Of a stretch of 49,722 bases of DNA, positions 45,016 through 49,722 are shown piece by piece. Origin of the DNA: Shinella sp. UYSO24 (GTDB taxonomy: Bacteria; Pseudomonadota; Alphaproteobacteria; Rhizobiales; Rhizobiaceae); NCBI GenBank assembly GCA_902167985.1, contig CABHNZ010000028.1, positions 1 to 49,722 of the forward strand. The letters run 5' to 3'. Both the position numbers and the translations under genes were made by a program. The notes under the pieces are model-generated. The model did not search any database. It was not told the DNA's origin and worked only from the letters and a program-made list of their open reading frames with translations. Numbering within the stretch: the first letter of the stretch is position 1; each line of letters begins with the position of its first letter.

Positions 45016-45951
45016 ATGTACCAGGTGTTCGAATTCATCGATGGACAGTTCAAGCGGCCGCTCGAGACCTTCGTCTCGGATGGCACTTCGAACATCGCCG
45101 AATGGGTGACCGGACCGTTGACGGCAGCGGTCACACTTTACGTCGTCCTTTACGGCTATCTGGTTCTGCGGGGTTCTGTGCAGGAGCCCATTCTCGACTT
45201 TGCCTATCGCGCGATAAAGCTCGCAATCATCGTCATGCTGGTCAAGAACGCCGGCGAATACCAGACCTACGTTACCAACATCTTCTTCGATGTGCTGCCG
45301 CGCGAGATTGCCCAGGCCCTGAATTCAGGGGCGGCGCCGAGCGCCAGCACGTTCGACAGCCTGCTGGACAAGGGCCAGGCTTCGGCGACCGATATCTGGT
45401 CGCGCGCCTCCTGGCCGGTTGACATCGTCACCGGCGTCGGTGGCATGATGGTCATCGGCGTCAGCTTTCTCGTTGCAGGAATCGGTTACGTCGTTTCTCT
45501 CTATGCACGGTTGGCACTGGCAATCGTGTTGGCGATCGGGCCGATCTTCATAGCACTCGCCATGTTTCAGTCGACACGGCGCTTCACCGAGTCCTGGATC
45601 GGGCAGCTTGCGAACTTCGTGATCCTGCAGGTTCTCGTCGTCGCTGTCGGTTCGCTGCTGATTTCCTGCATCGACTCGACCTTTACCGCGATCGATAGCT
45701 ACAGCGACGTTCTCATGCGACCGATCGCGCTCTGTGCCATCGGCATTGCGGCCCTTTATGTTTTCTACCAGCTTCCAAGCATTGCGTCAGCCTTGGCCTC
45801 CGGTGGTGCGTCGCTGGCTTACGGCTATGGCGCTGCCCGAGATGCGCACGAAGGCATGCTGGCTAGGGGAACATCATATACCGGCCGGATGATTGGTCGC
45901 GGGGCTCGCGTTGCTGGCCGCGCGTTCGGATCAAGAAATGCCGGCGTATGA
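45016..45951 (+). CDS. virB6: VirB6 polytopic inner-membrane protein
   Basis: This 311-residue protein has about six transmembrane helices (for example TAAVTLYVVLYGYLVLRGSV, GGMMVIGVSFLVAGIGYVVS, LALAIVLAIGPIFIALAMFQ), and the family-typical ARLALAIVLAIGPIFI. VirB6 forms part of the inner-membrane channel for substrate transfer. The ATG at 45016 lies 4 bp after eexN; a longer in-frame reading overlaps eexN and is rejected. C-terminus is Gly/Arg-rich. Intact. Confidence 0.92.
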   Translation: MYQVFEFIDGQFKRPLETFVSDGTSNIAEWVTGPLTAAVTLYVVLYGYLVLRGSVQEPILDFAYRAIKLAIIVMLVKNAGEYQTYVTNIFFDVLPREIAQALNSGAAPSASTFDSLLDKGQASATDIWSRASWPVDIVTGVGGMMVIGVSFLVAGIGYVVSLYARLALAIVLAIGPIFIALAMFQSTRRFTESWIGQLANFVILQVLVVAVGSLLISCIDSTFTAIDSYSDVLMRPIALCAIGIAALYVFYQLPSIASALASGGASLAYGYGAARDAHEGMLARGTSYTGRMIGRGARVAGRAFGSRNAGV

Positions 45952-45986
45952 CATCCGCACAAGACAATAAGAAAAGGCCTGCCTGA

Positions 45987-46253
45987 ATGATGAAGCCTGC
46001 CCTGTTGCTCGTTCTCGCTGCCACGCTCGGCGGCTGCGCATCACTGACATACCCGTTACCGAAGTGCGATGGCTATTCACGCCGCCCCCTGAATCGTTCG
46101 ATGTGGGAATGGCAGGGGGACAGCAAACCGAAAGACCAACAACCGAACACAAGCTCGTCCACGTCCGTGACACCTTTTGCTGAGGTGGCGAGGGAGCCCG
46201 AAGCTTTCGCGCACCTGGACGTCGACGGTTCTTATCGCCGTTGTGAGGGATGA
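45987..46253 (+). CDS. virB7: VirB7-like outer-membrane lipoprotein
   Basis: An 88-residue protein with a lipoprotein signal (LLLVLAATLGGC, lipidation at C17) between virB6 and virB8, where VirB7 belongs. The mature part is proline- and serine-rich with two further cysteines (KCDGYS, RRCEG), which could bond to VirB9. It is longer than classical VirB7, and the sequence is poorly conserved, so assignment rests on lipobox and position. Confidence 0.78.
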   Translation: MMKPALLLVLAATLGGCASLTYPLPKCDGYSRRPLNRSMWEWQGDSKPKDQQPNTSSSTSVTPFAEVAREPEAFAHLDVDGSYRRCEG

Positions 46254-46256
46254 GGC

Positions 46257-46927
46257 ATGGTGACGGCAGATAATCTCAAGAGTTATTTCGACAAGGCGCG
46301 TCGTTTCGATCAGGACCGACTGATCCAAATCGAACGTTCGAACCGCATCGCCTGGTCGATCGCGATCGCGTCCGGCATTGTCGCCAGCGTATCCGTCTTT
46401 GCGATTGCCGGTCTCACGCCGCTGAAGACGGTCGAACCCTTTGTCGTGCGCGTCGACAACTCGACTGGCATTGTCGACGTCGTGTCGGCTTTGACGGCGA
46501 CGGCCGGCACCTATGACGAGGCGGTAACGAAATACTTCGCCGCCAAATATGTGCGCGCCCGCGAGGGTTATGTCTGGAGCGAAGCACAAGAAAACTTCCG
46601 TACGATCGCCCTTCTGTCGACCCAACCCGAACAGACGCGCTTCGCAGGCGTGTATCGGGGCAGCAACCCGGAATCGCCTCAAACGTCTACGGCAGAACTG
46701 CCACGGCGAGGATCGATATCGCCTCGATCTCCCTGATCAATCAGAATGTCGTCTCGGTGCGCTATATGCGGACCACGACGCGCGGCGAAGACGTTCGCAC
46801 AACTCATTGGGTTGCGACCTTGACCTTCTCATATGTCAACGCCCCGATGTCATCGACGGACCGGCTCGTCAACCCGCTCGGGTTTGTTGTCAGCGAATAT
46901 CGGGCAGATCCGGAGGAGGTGAGATGA
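46257..46927 (+). pseudogene. virB8: VirB8 bitopic inner-membrane protein, frameshifted
   Basis: The protein has a short cytoplasmic N-terminus (SYFDKARRFDQDRLIQIERS), one transmembrane helix (WSIAIASGIVASVSVFAIAG) and the periplasmic VirB8 domain (KTVEPFVVRVDNSTGIVDVV). At about 46682 one A is missing from an AAAA run (PQTSTAEL should read PQNVYGRTA), after which RIDIASISLINQNVVSVRYM and WVATLTFSYVNAPMSSTDRL continue to the stop at 46927. Repaired length is about 223 residues. The stop overlaps the virB9 start. Confidence 0.9.
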
Positions 46928-47773
46928 TGCGCACCGTGCCAATCGCCGCATTCGTCCTATTCGTCTCCATTGCCCCGGCGCTCGCTCTGGAGATTCCGCG
47001 TGGCGCCTCGCAGGATAGTCGTGTGCGCTTTGTGAACTACCAGCCTTACAACATCACAAGGGTGGTCGGCACCTTGCGGTCATCCGTACAGGTCGAATTT
47101 GCGTCTGACGAGGAGATCGCCCATGTGGCACTCGGCAACAGCGTCGCATGGGAAGTTGCGCCGGCTGGCAACATCCTGTTCCTGAAACCGCGCGAGAACC
47201 AGCCGGTGACGAATATTTCCGTGGTGACGACGCGCCGCGACGGCTCTACGCGAAGCTATCAGATGGAATTGACGGTGCGAGACGGTTCTGTCGAAGCGGG
47301 CAAAACACCTATTTTACGTGAAGTTCAGATACCCCGAAGATGAAGCTGCGGTTCGCCGGCAGCAAGCTGCGTCCAGGGCGCTCGCCGCACAAGCGAAGGA
47401 CGCCGACAATGTGCTGGCCCTCCACGAAGCATATGGTCCTCGAAACTGGCGTTATTCGGCGCAAGGGTCTCAGGCTCTGGAGCCGCAAAGCGTCTACGAC
47501 AACGGAAAGATCACAACGTTTGCCTTCGTCGGCAACCAGGAAATGCCCGCGATCTATATGGAAAATTCGGACGGGTCAGAAAGCCTCGTTCCGAAGTCGG
47601 TCGATGGCAATCTCGTCATGGTGCATGCGATCAGCCGCAAGTTCATCCTACGGCGGGGCAAGGACGTGCTCTGCGTGTTCAATGAGGCCTACGACCGTGT
47701 CGGCATCAATCCCGATACCAACACGACGTCTCCCTCGGTAGAGCGCGTCGTGAAAACCGACAACGCGCAATAG
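46924..47773 (+). pseudogene. virB9: VirB9 outer-membrane core protein, two breaks
   Basis: From the ATG at 46924 (after GGAGGAGG) a signal peptide (VPIAAFVLFVSIAPALALE) and the N-terminal VirB9 domain are read (SRVRFVNYQPYNITRVVGTL; SVAWEVAPAGNILFLKPREN). Two missing bases, near 47304 (AAAA run) and 47318 (CG/CGG), break it: GKTPILREVQ should read GKNTYFTVKFRYPED. The C-terminal beta-sandwich follows (WRYSAQGSQALEPQSVYDNG; TTFAFVGNQEMPAIYMENSD). Repaired length is about 284 residues. It forms the outer-membrane core complex with VirB7 and VirB10. Confidence 0.92.
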
Positions 47774-47785
47774 AGAGCAGCATCC

Positions 47786-48955
47786 ATGGCTCAAGAAGAT
47801 GAAACGCGCATTCCCGGAGAGCGCGCTGAAACAGTCACCGGCCGGCGGATCGACAACAATCCTCTGTTGAAACGCGGCGCGGTCGCGATTGCAATCGTCG
47901 CGTTCGTCGGCTTCGCCCTCTGGTCGACGACAGGTAAGAAGGCAAAGGATGACAATATCCAGCCTGAGCGAGTGGTTATTCGCCAGACAAATCCGTTTGA
48001 GGCCGCCAAGGACAAGGCCGAGCCGGTTCAGGTGGTGCCGGAAGTGAAATTGCCGACGCCCGTCGTCGAACCCGTCGTGGAGGAACAGGATAAACTTCTC
48101 GATTCCGCCCGCCGCGCCCCGGTGATGGCCTTCAGCAGCGGGCAGAAAAACGCCAACGACCGCCGGGAGGCCGAAAATCTGAATTCGCCTGACAGCAATT
48201 TCGTGCCGTTCGACAGCAATATGATGGGACAGAACCAGCAGAACAGCGACCAGCAGCGTTTTGACGGTCTCCTGCGGCCGACCCGGCTCGAGGGCTCGCG
48301 CGCGGGCACGCTCGGCAATCGGGACTTCATCGTGGCGATGGGGACTTCGATCCCTTGCGTGCTCGAAACGGCGCTGGCATCCGACCAACCGGGCTTTACC
48401 AGTTGCGTGATCAACCGCGATGTTCTTTCCGACAACGGCCGGGTCGTGCTGATGGAAAAGGGCACGCAGGTCGTTGGGGAATATCGGGGCGGGCTCCAGC
48501 GCGGACAAAAGCGCCTCTTCGTCCTCTGGAACCGAGCAAAAACACCGAAAGGCGTCATCGTCACGCTTGCCTCGCCGGCGACCGATGCCCTTGGACGCGC
48601 CGGCGTTGACGGTTATGTCGATACCCATTGGTGGGAGCGCTTCGGCAGCGCTCTTCTGCTTTCGATTGTTGGTGACGCGACCAGCTATGCCAGCAGCCAG
48701 TTGCGGGATAGTGAGGTCGATGCGCAGAACACCACGAGCGCCGGCCAGCAGGCGGCGGCGATCGCAGTAGAACAATCCATCAACATCCCACCAACGCTGA
48801 ACAAGCACCAGGGCGAACAGGTTTCGATTTTTGTTGCTCGCGATCTCGACTTTTCCCGAATCTACCGTCTGCGGGTGACCGAACCGAAGAACCGCATTTT
48901 TGACCGCGCGGTACTGGGGGATTTCGCGCCGCGGTCGACGCTTGTCACGAAGTAG
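47786..48955 (+). CDS. virB10: VirB10 (TrbI-like) core-complex protein
   Basis: This 389-residue protein has a cytoplasmic N-terminus, one transmembrane helix (RGAVAIAIVAFVGFALWSTT, about 31-50), a proline-rich periplasmic linker (VVPEVKLPTPVVEPVVEEQD) and the conserved C-terminal beta-barrel (IPCVLETALASDQPGFTSCV, VLMEKGTQVVGEYRGGLQRG, GLDGYVDTHWWERFG-like). The antenna region precedes NIPPTLNKHQGEQVSIFVAR. VirB10 spans both membranes and senses ATP use by VirB4/VirB11. Intact. Long minus-strand frames over it are shadows. Confidence 0.93.
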   Translation: MAQEDETRIPGERAETVTGRRIDNNPLLKRGAVAIAIVAFVGFALWSTTGKKAKDDNIQPERVVIRQTNPFEAAKDKAEPVQVVPEVKLPTPVVEPVVEEQDKLLDSARRAPVMAFSSGQKNANDRREAENLNSPDSNFVPFDSNMMGQNQQNSDQQRFDGLLRPTRLEGSRAGTLGNRDFIVAMGTSIPCVLETALASDQPGFTSCVINRDVLSDNGRVVLMEKGTQVVGEYRGGLQRGQKRLFVLWNRAKTPKGVIVTLASPATDALGRAGVDGYVDTHWWERFGSALLLSIVGDATSYASSQLRDSEVDAQNTTSAGQQAAAIAVEQSINIPPTLNKHQGEQVSIFVARDLDFSRIYRLRVTEPKNRIFDRAVLGDFAPRSTLVTK

Positions 48956-48963
48956 GGTAGGCA

Positions 48964-49689
48964 ATGTCGGAGGGACAGGATTCGGCCGTTGTCAGCGAAC
49001 TCTTGAAGCCGCTTTTACCGTATCTCGAAGACCCGTCCCTTTATGAAGTGATCGTGAATCGGCCCGGGCAGGTGCTGACAGAAGGTTCAGGCGGTTGGCG
49101 GACCCATGATAGACCGGAATTGACCTTCGAAAAGCTCATGCGCCTCTCCCGGGCGGTCGCCAGTTTTTCTCATCAGTCGATCGATGAGACGCGTCCGATC
49201 CTGTCGGCGACGCTCCCGGGCGACGAGCGGGTTCAGATCGTCATCCCCCCGGCCACCCTGAAGGACACGGTAAGTATTACAATTCGAAAGCCTTCGTCGG
49301 TGGATTTCAGCCTTGACGATCTGGAGGCAAACGGCTTCTTTGGGAAAACGCGCGCAGCGTCTCTCGAGCCGTCCGCGCGGGATGAGGAACTAACCGAAAT
49401 CTACCGTGCCGGCCGCTTCAAGGATTTCTTGCGACAGGCAGTCATCGCTCGCAAGAACATCATCATCTCCGGTGCAACCGGTTCCGCCAAAACCACCCTT
49501 TCGAAAGCGCTCATCAAACATATTCCCGAGGCCGAGAGGATCATCTCGATCGAGGACACGCCTGAGCTGGTGATCCCGCAGCCAAATCACGTGCGCCTGT
49601 TCTACTCAAAGGGCGGGCAAGGACTTTCCCGTGTGGGGCCGCGTGAGCTGCGATCGTGTCCCATGGAGTGGTGTAGCTGGATTTCATAG
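48964..49689 (+). pseudogene. virB11: VirB11 ATPase, truncated by foreign sequence
   Basis: VirB11 is the hexameric traffic ATPase of the T4SS. The N-terminal domain (LLKPLLPYLEDPSLYEVIVN, ASFSHQSIDETRPILSATLP, RVQIVIPPATLKDTVSITIR) and the Walker A loop IIISGATGSAKTTLSKALIK are present; the usual GSGKT reads GSAKT. Family sequence ends with FYSKGGQGLSRVGPREL at about 49655, and the following text (CPMEWCSWIS, stop at 49689) is unrelated. Normal length is about 340 residues; here 241, lacking Walker B and the His box. An inserted element, possibly a mobile one, seems to start near 49660. Confidence 0.88.
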
Positions 49690-49722
49690 CCATCGGTGAT
49701 TTCCGGTAGGGTCGGGTTGCTT
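49658..49722. mobile_element. Probable insertion-element end within virB11
   Basis: Where virB11 similarity ends, the text GTCCCATGGAGTGGTGTAGC begins. Read from the other strand it ends GCTACACCACTCCATGGGAC, which resembles the terminal repeat of mutator/IS256-type elements as I remember it. Only the first 65 bases are in the window, so the family cannot be settled. Confidence 0.35.

Noticed and set aside
47648..48964. Long minus-strand open frame of 438 codons
   Set aside because: It is the antisense shadow of virB10, which has clear family motifs; the frame is open because of GC-rich codon bias.

Overview
The window looks like part of a repABC-type megaplasmid from a member of the Rhizobiaceae (Rhizobium, Agrobacterium or Ensifer type). 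The grounds are a complete repA-repB-repC cassette with its antisense RNA, SyrB-like regulators, the DUF1403/ScpB pair, and a VirB-type type IV secretion operon. All calls come from reading the sequence and recalling families; no search was run.

Layout. (1) 1-7,940 is accessory DNA: tandem 23-bp repeats resembling an IS21-type end, a class II Fic protein, two uncharacterised divergent genes (one with a zinc ribbon and a HEPN-like motif), a DUF1403-scpB operon, a Phd/VapC toxin-antitoxin pair, and a broken tyrosine recombinase. (2) 7,980-15,420 holds a DUF1275 membrane protein, a diguanylate cyclase, IS21 and IS3 debris, a second cyclase fragment and a chemoreceptor. It closes with a second, related broken recombinase in the same orientation as the first. 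(3) 15,630-32,750 is a metabolic and regulatory stretch. It contains repeated pairs of a small oxidoreductase gene with a nearby regulator (HxlR, AraC, LysR, LysR), a collapsed arsenic operon next to a third recombinase fragment, another chemoreceptor, a serine hydrolase with an M20 amidohydrolase, and a LON-substrate-binding-domain protein. (4) 32,980-36,870 is the replication and partition region: repA, repB, the incompatibility ctRNA, repC, a 17-bp repeat on both sides of repA (candidate parS) and an inverted repeat in front of repA. (5) 37,220-39,750 holds two adjacent SyrB-like coiled-coil genes and small regulators. (6) 39,840-49,690 is a T4SS operon in virB order: trbM/kikA-like, virB1, 2, 3, 4, 5, eexN, virB6, 7, 8, 9, 10, 11. 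virB11 is cut off near 49,660 by foreign sequence.

How it works together: RepA/RepB partition and RepC replication keep the plasmid, the ctRNA sets its copy number, and the VirB apparatus with the EexN exclusion lipoprotein would transfer it. No relaxase or coupling protein is visible. The cargo is mostly signalling (c-di-GMP, chemotaxis) and redox enzymes with their own regulators.

Caution: about 20 otherwise well-conserved genes are split by indels, nearly all single-base losses in short homopolymers (GG to G, CCC to CC, AAAA to AAA). This looks more like residual sequencing error than biological decay, except for the recombinase, IS, cyclase-fragment and arsenic remnants, which are also truncated. 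Disrupted genes are listed as pseudogenes with the break position, so they can be read either way.
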